64,000 bases of DNA, taken from Ramazzottius varieornatus. Taxonomy: Eukaryota > Tardigrada > Eutardigrada > Parachela > Ramazzottiidae. A model generated the notes under the pieces. That model was not told the DNA's origin. It worked only from the letters and a program-made list of their open reading frames with translations, and searched no databases. The stretch spans positions 8,334,823 to 8,398,822 of the forward strand of contig BDGG01000002.1 of NCBI GenBank assembly GCA_001949185.1, in the 5' to 3' direction. This document shows positions 53,332-63,519 of this stretch, in pieces (position 1 is the first letter of the stretch; every line of letters starts with the position of its first letter). A program made the position numbers and the translations under genes.

Positions 53332-54315
53332 TCTAGCAGATCCTTGCGCTCCTCTCGTCTCGCAAACGTCCGTGCAATTTCCACGTCTTCTAGCAATTTA
53401 TCGACTCCATAGTCGAAGGTGGATTAAGGTCCAGGAATAGTCCAAGCGACGACGAGCTCTGCGGAGACTTGCCTTCGATCAAGCAAGTCTTTCTGATTAA
53501 TCTGCCAAGTAGAAAGTTTAGCACGTATCATATGTACAGATTAAAACTTAATCGTCGTGAGCAGACGCCAACAGAGGAAACAGCCTGCCGTCTGATAAGG
53601 CTCAGTCGACTCACAAACTGGTTCCTGATCTCGTGCTTCAACGCAGAATCCGTGAGATAGAGATGCTGATGCAGCACAGTGAGCACACGCACAAATTTTA
53701 ATTAGATTTTGTCAATGGAAAGTTGGAAACATTGGAAGAAGAGTTACACTGATGTATGTATATGTACGTACTTGCGCTACCCCAAAGAGTCAGTGAGAAG
53801 TTAACCGTCTCGAAACAACTGTAGGCGCCACGTGGTATTCCACACATTTATGGGTCAACGGATGGCACGTGGCAGGACTGCGGAGTGATTTGAGGCGGAT
53901 TACACTGGATAACCTTTTTGATGCGTTGATTGACTACTGCTCTGAATGATATTTCGCAATCGCCCTTGAAATCCATCGGAATCTTATTTTTGGGACCCGA
54001 AGGTTGGGATGGATCTTCGAGTAGCCGTACAACTAAATAACTTTGTCCAAATATTATCCTTCACAATTCTTTGCGTCTCTTCGTGGCTTAACATCAAGCA
54101 AAGTATGACGGAAGGTTCCCTCTCCGTGACTTCGAAAACAAAAGAATTCGACCGAAGACTCCATAAAAAGCCGAAAACTCACATGGATCACAAAAGCATG
54201 CTTATCACGAGTGCTGATCATGCACTTCAGTTCCCAAAAGAACACAACACCAAAAGACCAGAAAGTCTTCCGCTAAAACATCTTATGACAGAAGTGGTGA
54301 AACTGACGAGGAAGA
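53332..54315. other. Intergenic, 5' flank of the MAP4K gene
   Basis: About 1 kb with the promoter region of the kinase gene and the 3' flank of the C-clamp gene. An open frame on plus (54009-54539) overlaps the C-clamp exon antisense and shows no domain. Confidence 0.4.
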
Positions 54316-55466
54316 CTAGGAAGGAACCATTATACAAGATTTCTTCCAGCGACACTGATTGCACCATTTATGTTTCTGCTCCAGTCCAAAAACTTTGCGA
54401 CATTTATAGCTGTGTCCCGGCTTGGAGTAAGCTCCCTTTCGCTTGGTCTTCCTTCTTGTCCGGCGAGACTTGGCATCCTCGTCGTCCTTGTCGATTTCGG
54501 CAGCAGCTAACAACTGAAAGCACCCCGATTGATTGCTAGCGCTGTCCTCTTGAACACCTGAATTTTTATTTTCGACTAACCAGTACTTCCAGGTTGTTCG
54601 GTTCTCTACCCATTTGCTGGACCCGCTCCGTCATCGCCTGGAAAGAAAAAAACGGGTCAATATTGATGGACCCGGAAGTAGGCGTCGTCTTCTGGCCATG
54701 GCCAATTCCTTATGGTTTCTCCTGAGAGTTTAACTTCTCCAGCTCACAGAGTTCCCACTCTTCCAGCGACGTTTCATCAACCTAATGGTCGTTACTGTAG
54801 CAAAAACTCTCGATAAAATTTTTACACATGAAATGTGTCGTCATGGGTTGTCTGGCGTCTGAAAATCGAACCAGCCTGATCGGTTCAGATTTTTGCCGGA
54901 GGGTCACAACCGCATCTTGCGAACCCTCGATTAAATATGGGATATTTTCGCTTAAGAATCAAGCAGAAGATCGTACCAATACTCGATGAAATTGCTTACA
55001 AGGCGTGAGAAGTCAAGACCGGGACATACCGAGTTGACGCGCTCCATCCAGGCTCCCACGTCAGCCGCATTCTCGCTTTTGGGCGTTTCCCGGAGCTTGC
55101 CTTCTTCTCGTTTCCTCCCTCTGGTAACCGGCACCACCCGGATATCTGTGCTCGGTATCTCCGCGCGGGAAGGCTGGAAAATCACTACGGCTGGGCGTTT
55201 CCTTGGGCCATGGACATCGTCGCCGTCAGCGGGCTCAGCGCAACTTTCTGACGACTCACCGGCAAACAGACCTCCTCGAATAAGAATGTCTTCTCGCGAG
55301 AAGTAACCGGAACTTAGAGAATCTTCGGTCACTCCAGAAGGCATGAACTGTAAAAAGCAACATTAAAAACCTCGGGCATACGTAAATGAGACAAAAACTT
55401 TAAACTGCGAGTAGTTACGAAGGTGGGGTCCGAGCTGCTTTTGCTGAAGTCAGTGAAGTGAGACAT
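54316..55466 (-). CDS. Small C-clamp protein resembling the C-terminus of ZNF395/ZNF704/SLC2A4RG
   Basis: Exons (minus): 55419-55466, 55000-55347, 54581-54637, 54316-54513; 651 nt, 216 residues, in frame from ATG to stop. The C-terminal ~35 residues (SYKCRKVFGLEQKHKWCNQC then RWKKSC) match the cysteine C-clamp at the end of the ZNF395/ZNF704/SLC2A4RG DNA-binding regulators (pattern C-x-KV-x-G...WC-x2-CRWKK-C). A basic stretch (RRTRRKTKRKG) precedes it and could be a nuclear localisation signal. I see no C2H2 zinc finger, so this is either a reduced member or an incomplete model. An open segment at about 54735-54785 (VDETSLEEWELCELEK) has an acceptor but no usable donor and might be an alternative last exon. 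It is divergent from WASHC2. Confidence 0.6.
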
Positions 55467-56045
55467 TCCGAATCACATTCCGAATCACGAGCAAGACTTC
55501 CGAGTCCTGAGAAGAACGACAGAACTTTCTGGATGAGCTACTGGCACTTATCTGCGTTCGACGAGTGTAGCCGGCATGGGAAATGGGAGACGCAGATCGC
55601 TTGGCAAGCTGTCGGTCTTGATTTTAATCCACAACAAGCATTCGAAACGAGTTCGACGTCATGGTTAAAATTTACTGTGGTTTCAGACTTCCAGTTCTCA
55701 CGTTAGGACGGTCAAAATCTACGTTTTGTTGCCCATGGCTAACCAATATCCTGCGCTTTGATGAAGTTGTGGAACCATAGAAATTTTTATGCACGAGTAT
55801 GACGTATCGGGATGCGCCCAATTAACGAGACTCACGGACTTTATGGGAATCGGATGGGCGCCGGAAGTTAGATCAAACAAGATGCCCAATCAACTCCACA
55901 GCACTGCGCTGCTTGATCTGGGTGGTTCAGACTTTTGTGACGTTTTCTCATCAGTTTAATTTTTTTATTTCCGGTCCAAGATTCCCGACTCCCGAGGATT
56001 GGAGTTCCCCGTGAGTTGCTGGATATTCTGCTTACCAGTTTCACC
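55467..56045. promoter_or_regulatory. Spacer of a divergent gene pair, probable shared promoter
   Basis: There are 579 bp between the start codons of the C-clamp gene (minus) and WASHC2 (plus). Both promoters must lie here. No specific element was recognised. Confidence 0.4.
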
Positions 56046-59000
56046 ATGGATGCGTCTAGCCAAGCGTCGACCATAAATGAAACATTCACCGATCTTTATC
56101 CTTCGATATCGAAATGGACTCTTGCACAGGACGTCGCTCTATTGGATTCCATCGACCGTAAGCTTACTTCAGATAATGTTGTGTTTTGCTATCGCAGACC
56201 AAAACAGTAGTCCGAAAGATATTTGTGTGTAGGATTGTCGAAGAAGGTAGCGGGTCGGACGGAAGCCACATCCAAGAACATCCATGGTATTGCCGACCAA
56301 CTCAACCAGAATCGTGTGCGACTTCATTCCGCCATCAACTCCTTCAACTCCCTTTCCAATACCCAGTTCGTCGAAAGTCGTGTTCGAGAAGACGACCCGC
56401 ATGTAGTGAAAAAAGGGAAAGCAGATGAGAACGATTCGATCAAACCAACCGAAACAGCGGAGCAGAAAAAAATGCGCGAAGTAAGAAACTGTTTTCATCT
56501 GTTCTCGTTTGAATAGCGTGTGACGTTATGAAATCGCTTACATTACCGTCTACATTGCTCGGTCGATTGTCGTCATGCGCAGGTGTAAGCGAGAAGCAGC
56601 GGTCTGTTATGTTCGTGGCTTTATGGGCACTGATGAATCAATGATGACTTTGCGAACTCGTTTCATGTCAGGGGTTGTCTTTTTATAGTTAAAAGAAGCG
56701 ATAACCATGACGCAGGCCGTGATGCGGGACTACTTCAACGTGGTGGAAGTGAACATCGAAGACAGCGACGACGACGACGAAGAATCCTCGCGGACGCCCA
56801 AGAATGCAAAGCCCACCTTCCGTGAAGCCAAAGACCCGTACCTACACCGTCCGCTACCTTACATCATCGGCACTGAAGAGTTCAACCGCGACAAATACAT
56901 AGGTTTGAGGTCGCAGCTACAAGAAAAACCAAGAGCGAACGGCGCAACCGAAGACGAAGTCGTCCTGTCTGCGCGCTTCGACGACCTGCTCGTTCAACCC
57001 AACGGCCATTCTTCCGCCCGGCAACGGACAGATTCGCCCTTAAATGTTCCCGCATCACCACCCTCTACTGTACGTAAGAGTGGCGTCATTAGTTCGGAAT
57101 CGGAAGACGATTCCAGTTCGGACATATTCAACACTCACTCCATCAAAGACTCTTCGTCCAGCAAGCCCTCCGTTACACCCAGCCCAACACCCGGAGCGCG
57201 GGTTCTCCCACCGTCGCTTACCCGCTCTTCTTCCCAAGCTAGTTCGGCCAAGACGGGCAACCTGTTCGTCGACGGTGATGAAGAGGACAGTGACTTGTTC
57301 AGCACGACGAAAGTCAGACCTGCGACTCAAACAAGTCAAGCCAATCAAGTCCTTGTTCCTCCTGAACCAGTCAATCAAGACGCACCCAATCAAGCGAAGA
57401 CGATCGTCAAGCCACCTGTCGCTGCTCGAACTCCATCAGTCCCTTTTCCTACGACCGGCAAGCCTCCTTCGAAGAAGATGTCGATATTCGCAGACGACGA
57501 CGAAGATGAAGACGGTCTCTTTTCTAGCCGGAAAGTCACCATCGGCCAACCAAGAAAAAGTCCGACGAAAGAGGACGAAAAGAGGAAAGTGGCGCAACCG
57601 ATAACTGTCACTGCTGATAAGACTGCTCCGTCGACTCCTTCCACTAGCACACCAACAGTGACCAAAGATTCTCCTTCATCAAGAACCGTCACTGAAAAGG
57701 CCAAGAAAAAAGCGACGTTGTTTGACGATGAATCGGACGAAGATCTGTTCACGCTTCCGTCAGTAAAAGTTCTAAAATCGACGTTACCAATCAACGAGGC
57801 CAATCAATCGAACCCGACAAAGGTAGAGAAGCCGTCCGTCAAAACACGACTGCCACCCGTTCCTGCTCAAGCTCAGCCTCCTCCGTCGTCTGGTTCCTCC
57901 TCGCAGTCGAGCTCGATCAAAGCCAGGAACTTATTTTTGGACGATGATGAAGAGGACGACGACTTGTTCTCTAGCAAGAAAGCAGCCAGCCTTATACCAG
58001 TCGTCATTCCGGCACTTGCCGCACTTCCGATCAAGCAGGAAATTCCGCTTCCAGCCCCAGGGCCGTCGACCAGCACCCCACAGCCCGCTGTCGAAGCTCC
58101 AGAGAATAACCCTGTCGGTAGTACCTCAAAAGTTCAACCAACAGCAAAGAAGTTCGAGCAGAGAGCCATGGAGTTCGATAACGAAGACTCTGACAACGAC
58201 GATCTTTTCGCACTGCCTTCTTCCAACAAGACCGCCACGAAATCAGTGGCGTTACCTCCTCAACCAACAGTGTCGGCACAAATACCTGCCATAACACCAA
58301 GACTGACTGTACATCCGGGTCCACAGCCTTTGTCCGCCAAAGTGCAAGAAAGTCTTCCTGGAGAGCAAAAAAGCGAACTTCCGCTCGGTATGAGGGCTCA
58401 AGCGTTTCCGCAGCCAAAAGATACCGAACCAACGCTGTTTTCTGTAAGCGTTCAGGCCAGAACTGTCAGCCAACCCAGTGACGAACCTAAAATGGTAGGG
58501 GAGTCCGAGAAGAGTAAGCCTCGGCCAGTTGTCAGAGCTCGCACTTCCCTCCATTCTCTCCCCGCAAGTTCCCCATCGAAGGCAGCCTTAGCTCCTCCAG
58601 CTGAAATCAAAGAAGCGCTTGTTGAATATACTGAAGCTATAAGTGAGGAGAAACGTAACATTGAAACGGACCAAGCGGATGTGGAAGTTGAACCAGCAAA
58701 AGAAGAACCACCGGAAGTAGTAACGCAACCATCCATGACTTCTCCCTCACCTGCTCCCGCTCCAGAAGCACCTTCAGGACTTGCAGGTAAGTGTACATAT
58801 TCCAAAGTTGGCACAGTGACTCTTCAACAGGAAATGATTGTAATGATCAGCGTTGACGTGTGCAGAAAACCTCGAGGGAGGAAGAGTGGAAGAAAGCCTC
58901 GCTCACTCACCAACGCCTTCTCTGCCACAGTCAGCTTCGGATCCGGTTGTTGCCACCGTTCGGGAAGCGGGTGTCGAGAAACAAGGAGAAGAACCTAAAG

Positions 59001-59593
59001 AAGATCTTACAGCTGTAACTCTTTTAGATGAGTCAGTCGGGGAAGCAACAGAAGAAAGTCGAGCCGAGTTAGCGTCAGAACAAGCTAGCGATAACATGGG
59101 CGAAGATCCTTCTTCGAGGCTGACTTTGAATGTCGAGAAAGTGGTGAAGCCTCCAGTCAGTAAGAGTTCTGAGAAGCCGGTTGAAGTGGCAGTTGAGAAG
59201 AAAGCACCCAAGTTGAGTCTTTTCGACGATGACGACAACTCGGATGAAGACCTCTTCGCCCCACCTTCCGCTCGCAACTCCAGCAAGACCCACACTACCA
59301 CTTCCTCCAGTGCCAGCGTCAAGACACCCAGCATTTCTTCATCTGTCGTGTCTGATCAGTCCAAGAAACCCCCGGCCCTGGTTCCAGGCCTTTTTGAAGA
59401 TGACAGCGAAGAGGAGGATCTCTTCTCTATCAAGCCGATTAAGACGCCAATCAAGCCTACAACAGCAGCTGTCAATCAATCGAAGTCAACAGTCAGTCCG
59501 CCGAAAGTGGCTCTTCATTCCCCGTTAATGGACGGTCCTCCCCCTCTGGACACCGTGGAGAGTTCCGAGTCAGACGACGATCTATTCAAATGA
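56046..59593 (+). CDS. WASHC2: WASH complex subunit 2 (FAM21), complete, 4 exons
   Basis: Endosomal WASH-complex subunit linking WASH actin nucleation to retromer. Exons: 56046-56157, 56233-56480, 56689-58786, 58866-59593; 3186 nt, 1061 residues. The N-terminal globular head is recognised by LNQNRVRLHSAINSFNSLSN followed by TQFVESRV, and by YFNVVEVN then YLHRPLPYIIGTEEF. The rest is an unstructured tail with about eight acidic LFa motifs of the type LF-D/E-rich-DLF: GNLFVDGDEEDSDLF, SIFADDDEDEDGLF, TLFDDESDEDLF, NLFLDDDEEDDDLF, EFDNEDSDNDDLF, SLFDDDDNSDEDLF, GLFEDDSEEEDLF and the very C-terminal SDDDLFK. LFa motifs bind VPS35 and capping protein, so the repeat array probably scales retromer avidity. 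Three introns, none with the GTGGCGCAC repeat. Confidence 0.95.
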
Positions 59594-59922
59594 TTGTCTT
59601 TTCTGTTTTTATGCCGTATTTTAAAAATTGTGATTTTCTCTGGCTGTTCTTCCATGTTAGTTTCGGCGTAGTTTACCGGTGAAAGAATATTATCCCGACC
59701 AATTGCTGACCTGTCTGCACGATTCCGGGCAGGCCTATCTTGTAAGAAGTTGCCTTTCGGATACCAGTAGGAAACAAAGTTGCGTAATCTTTTCTTTAGC
59801 CAGTCAGAGGCGGTATCGCTACATCAGCCATGGATGGAATGAAGTCATCAGGGGAACCATTACAACAGAATCGTCAAACACTCCAACCGAAGTCTGTTAA
59901 ACGCATCCATTTTCTTTAAGTA
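59594..59922. other. Convergent spacer between WASHC2 and the thyroglobulin-domain gene
   Basis: Holds both 3' ends. A 73-codon plus-strand frame (59679-59900) has no recognisable domain and is not called. Confidence 0.4.
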
Positions 59923-61120
59923 TCAGTAAAAAGCATGGTTGGCACTACGAACGAGACGGTGGAGACTTCTGGCTTGTCGTCGACGACGACCGTTTCGCAA
60001 AGTTATACTCATTGGCTGTTGTGTGGGGTAGTTCGGAGCTGCCGTAGGTCTGGGAGCTGGTGCTGGAGCAATGTAGGGCGGCACATACCGCGTGGTGGTG
60101 GGGGTTGTGGTAGTCAGAGTAGTTGTCGGACTTGTCGTTGTGGTGGCTGGTGGAGCCGGCGTATACTGACCATTGTTACCATCAGTGCCAGAGCCACCAC
60201 CACCGCTACCTGTTCGGCTGGCTGATCCACCACCGCTACCACTGGGTCCACTAATAGACGATGGTCTTTTAGGGTATCCGTCGGCGTCGACCCACTCGTC
60301 ACAGTTCAGCGGACTGCCACGGGTTACAGCGCTGCCCACAATGAAGGTACCGAGACCGTCGACGCAGTAATCGATGTTTCCCATGGTCTGCTTCTTGTCG
60401 TAATCCCCGTTGCCCTTACAGACGGGGACATAGCCACCCATCGCGCCGTTCTTCTGGGCGGTGAGGGCTGTGTCACGTTCTCGCTGGCACTTGGACGGAC
60501 GGTAACTACCACCGCCGAATCCCCAGCCACCACTGTACCCTCCGCCACCGACACCATTGCCATCACCGTACGCGCCACTGTCAATAGCATCGGCAAGAGA
60601 CCCTGTAATGCCCAAAACACTCCAGTGAGATGGCGGAGCAGTATGCCGATGAAGCAAAGTACTTCCTGCCAAAGCAGTAACACGTGGACTTGAGTTATGT
60701 ACAGTATTACTTACTGAGACCGGGTCCGGCGAAGACTTTCATGCCAAGGTAGACGTCGACGTTGCTGCCGTTGCCGGCTTTAAATTTATCGTCAGTTCTG
60801 AGGAAGTCCAAGTCGTCGGAATTTCCCATGTGACCGATCTGCAGCTGTCGCTGGAAGGGATGGCGATTTCGACGTGGTCCATGCAGCTGCTGGCGTATCA
60901 ATTGTCTTCTAAAGGAAGGATCATGGTAGTGGTGAGGATTGTGGTGGTAATGCGGGTGCTGTTGTCGGCGCAACATTGGAGCCATTTGCATCACAGGCTG
61001 AACATCTTGCCTACTCCGTTGCAAACTGCGTTGCGCCATCATGTGGAAAACATCCTGAGCCAAGATGGAGGAGAGAAGGCATAACGTCAGGAAAGCCTTC
61101 TTTAGGATAGAGCAATACAT
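59923..61120 (-). CDS. Secreted thyroglobulin type-1 domain protein, complete, 2 exons
   Basis: Exons (minus): 60715-61120 and 59923-60665; 1149 nt, 382 residues. An N-terminal signal peptide (AFLTLCLLSSILAQ) is followed by a His/Arg/Gln-rich region, a GYSGGWGFGGG glycine patch, then one thyroglobulin type-1-like domain (CQRERDTALTAQ..., YVPVCKGNGDYDKKQT, IDYCVDGLGTFIVGSAVTRG, NC). A Ser/Gly and Thr/Pro-rich, probably O-glycosylated stalk and an Arg-rich C-terminus follow. The canonical QC and first Cys of CWCV are replaced by QT and DYC, leaving four rather than six cysteines; this looks like coordinated loss of one disulfide. Such domains often inhibit cysteine proteases or occur in matrix proteins; the role here is unknown. 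The ATG at 61120 was chosen because it begins the signal peptide. Confidence 0.75.
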
Positions 61121-61518
61121 GGCTCTTTGCGTCGCTTGGTAGCGGATGAAAGAGTGGTCACGAGCTGTACTACAAGTCGTAATAGCGTTATCAAGGAAGA
61201 ATAGAGTCCCGTTTTCAAGAACTAGCTTTTCAGGCCTAAACGAATGTCTTGCTTTGCCGTTCGTTACCACAACCGAAATACTAGAAAAGTCTGCGGGATG
61301 GTGTTTTGGTTGCGTTGGAGACTTGGCGGAAGGTGATTTGCAAGTAGAAGAAGAAGCAGTGAATGGAAGAAAGATCAGACTCAATATTTAAACAATAGAT
61401 TTTTCATTCCTAGTATATCCTCCCAAATGGGTAATTGCTATGGCTTTGGTCTTTGTAAGTTGTAAGATAGCGTCAGATTTGGAAGAACTCCGGGCTATGT
61501 ATGGCGCTGTACAATCCT
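61121..61518. other. 5' flank of the thyroglobulin-domain gene
   Basis: About 400 bp, including a minus-strand frame that continues upstream of the signal peptide but looks non-coding. It separates this gene from the aldo-keto reductase fragment and contains no further reductase exon. Confidence 0.4.
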
Positions 61519-61713
61519 TACGTGACATTCCCGTAGCAATAAGCGCAATCAAAATGCCGGTAATCCTACATCGATGGCGTCTTCGACGGCTTGCTTGGCC
61601 TGGCCGGCTTCGGCCTTCCGTGTACCCAGATCAACAACTGGGATAGTATGACCGCTGGCAAACTGAAGAGAACAAACAAATGGGCCAGCCATTGCTGTCG
61701 AGTCTTGCGCCAT
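61519..61713 (-). pseudogene. Aldo-keto reductase N-terminal fragment with frameshift
   Basis: From ATG 61713 the frame reads MAQDSTAMAGPFVCSLQFAS then GHTIPVVDLGTRKAEAGQAK then QAVEDAIDVG, the first strands and helix of an aldo-keto reductase. The next conserved block (RHFDCAYCYGN, holding the catalytic-type Asp and Tyr) is present only in another frame, offset by a single extra T within GGATTACCGG near 61565. A possible donor (GTAAGG) follows, but no later reductase exon lies before the neighbouring gene. So it is a truncated, frameshifted remnant rather than a gene. Sequencing error at the T is possible but would not supply the missing ~250 residues. Confidence 0.7.
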
Positions 61714-61972
61714 TTAGAAAGTCTACGTCGTAATTAGTAAGGTTTCATCGTAGCTCATAGGTCATGGTCATTTCTCATCTCGCGCAATTATTACAACGAA
61801 TGGCACTTGTAGCAGATACAAGCTCAACAACAACAGCGAACAGTTGACCTTGGCCCCGCTGTACTTCTTGGACATGTGGTATCGAACTGTAAGAAAGAAG
61901 GCATAAAGGCAACCGGAAAGGACCCCTTCAAGGAATTTGTACGGGACAAACAGCACTCTAGTCTCCAGTATA

Positions 61973-63031
61973 CTATTTTGATGGGCCTGTGGGTTCGTCT
62001 CCCAGGATGGTGGCGCGATGCATGATGCGCCGGTGAGGCAAATAATCAGCCAAAGCGTAATGTTGCGTCAAGCGTTTATCCCAAAAAGCCACGTCGCCAA
62101 CACTCCATCTCCACCGAACGGTAAACTCGGGCTTAGCGGCATGGGCAAAGAGATACTGCAGGACCATATCGCTTTCCAGCTTGCTCAATTCAACGATGCG
62201 GCAAGTGCAGAAGTTGTTGACAAACAAGCCTTCTTTTCCGGTAAGCGGGTGAACGCGGACCACCGGATGGATCACCGGTGAATTATTTTTAACCTGCGAC
62301 AGTGAAGGTCATTGCAGTTCCGTATACACAACAGTACGCGCTGTACTCACCGCTTCACTCCATTTCTTCTCATCTCCACCGGCGTAGTCTTCTCTGGAGA
62401 AGCCCTGTACAAAGCTATGCTCGGCGGTCAGACCGCCCAGAAAGCGACGAAAAGGTTCCGACAAGGCATTGTACGATGCGACGTTGCTAGACCAGCACGT
62501 GTCACCGCCGCACGGTGGCAACCCATCGGAGGTGTCTAAAAGCACAAGCTAAATGTCGTCATCATTATTTCTCATGTTCAAAAGTACAAGGCTGGAAAGC
62601 TGCAGCTGTTGGCTCACTTCGATGAAAGTAACGTCGGTATGCCAGACGTTGGTATCGGGTGGGTTGTCGATACTTGTATCCAGCTTGACAATTTCCCGCC
62701 ACTCTTGGATAGCGGGCAAAATGGGATGGATGTGAAGGGGGCCGAAACGCTGCGCAAAGTCTCGCTGTTGCTCTGGTGTCAGAGTCTGTTTAGGAAAGAA
62801 GATAACCTGATGGGTGAGCAGAGCTTCTTCAATCTGCTCCATCGTCGCCTTGTCCAAGTCCCGACTGAGATCCAGCCCGTCGATAACGGCGCCGATGGCG
62901 ACAGTTGTCGGATCGACATGTTCATGGTGGCCTTTAGCGTCTACAAAGAACGCGCTGGTATATCGATGAGAACAATGTGCAGCTGCGAAGCCACACGGAA
63001 GCGCAGAAACAACTATAATGGTGCGGTACAT
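61973..63031 (-). CDS. TauD/TfdA-family Fe(II)/2-oxoglutarate-dependent dioxygenase
   Basis: Exons (minus): 62618-63031, 62351-62548, 61973-62293, about 310 residues. Bacterial TauD is about 283. Recognisable features: [20 protein letters not shown] (family N-terminal strand), [43 protein letters not shown] (the HxD iron ligands), GGDTCW (core strand), [20 protein letters not shown], and [11 protein letters not shown] (distal His and 2-oxoglutarate-binding Arg). All catalytic ligands are present, so it should be active. The substrate (taurine or another sulfonate or acid) cannot be told. The 5' end is uncertain: the frame is open to 63184, an ATG at 63031 starts a signal-like leader, and an acceptor at 62941 allows a spliced start. 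Family members are mostly bacterial and fungal, which suggests horizontal acquisition followed by intron gain. Confidence 0.85.
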
Positions 63032-63519
63032 AACGGTTACATTATCGCCTTTCTCCGTATAAACGCTGTTATTGCTCATCAACTGCGTCTCACCCCTCCA
63101 TCTGACGACATGACGCGTCATCAAGCACTGCGCAGAAGGTTCTCCATCGTGCAGGAAGAATGGTCGCTCGGACTGAATAATCAATCATCCAGCGTGCAAA
63201 AGCTAAATGCTCATATAATTGTGAACCAGAAAAGCGGGAACATGCCAAGTGACGTTCACGCAGTTAAATCTGATTTATTTGTGCTGTCCTGGGATATGCA
63301 ACTCAGTTCCTAATATTAATTTAGCAACTGCACGTTATGGGTAATCATACTGTGCATTATGGAGCGTATCAGCGGTTACTCAACAATTCATTCGGTTGCT
63401 AAATTGGCCGTCGGTAAACGATTATTTAGGTAGAGGTCCTGAGGCGTTACAGTAAGTTGGGCATGACAAGGGATTTACGCCAGTCTGTCCACTCTGATCT
63501 TCAAACAAATACGACAGAA
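63032..63519. other. 5' flank of the dioxygenase gene
   Basis: Nearly 500 bp between the dioxygenase start and the second pogo-like element. It may include a first exon of the dioxygenase; no other gene is recognised. Confidence 0.35.

Noticed and set aside
54009-54539. 176-codon plus-strand ORF antisense to the C-clamp gene
   Set aside because: No recognisable domain, and it overlaps a well-supported minus-strand exon. Its hydrophobic start and composition are not convincing.
61701-61716. TTGCGCCATTT looked like a lone half-arm of the GTGGCGCAC family
   Set aside because: It is the start-codon region of the aldo-keto reductase fragment (reverse complement ATGGCGCAA), with no partner arm nearby.
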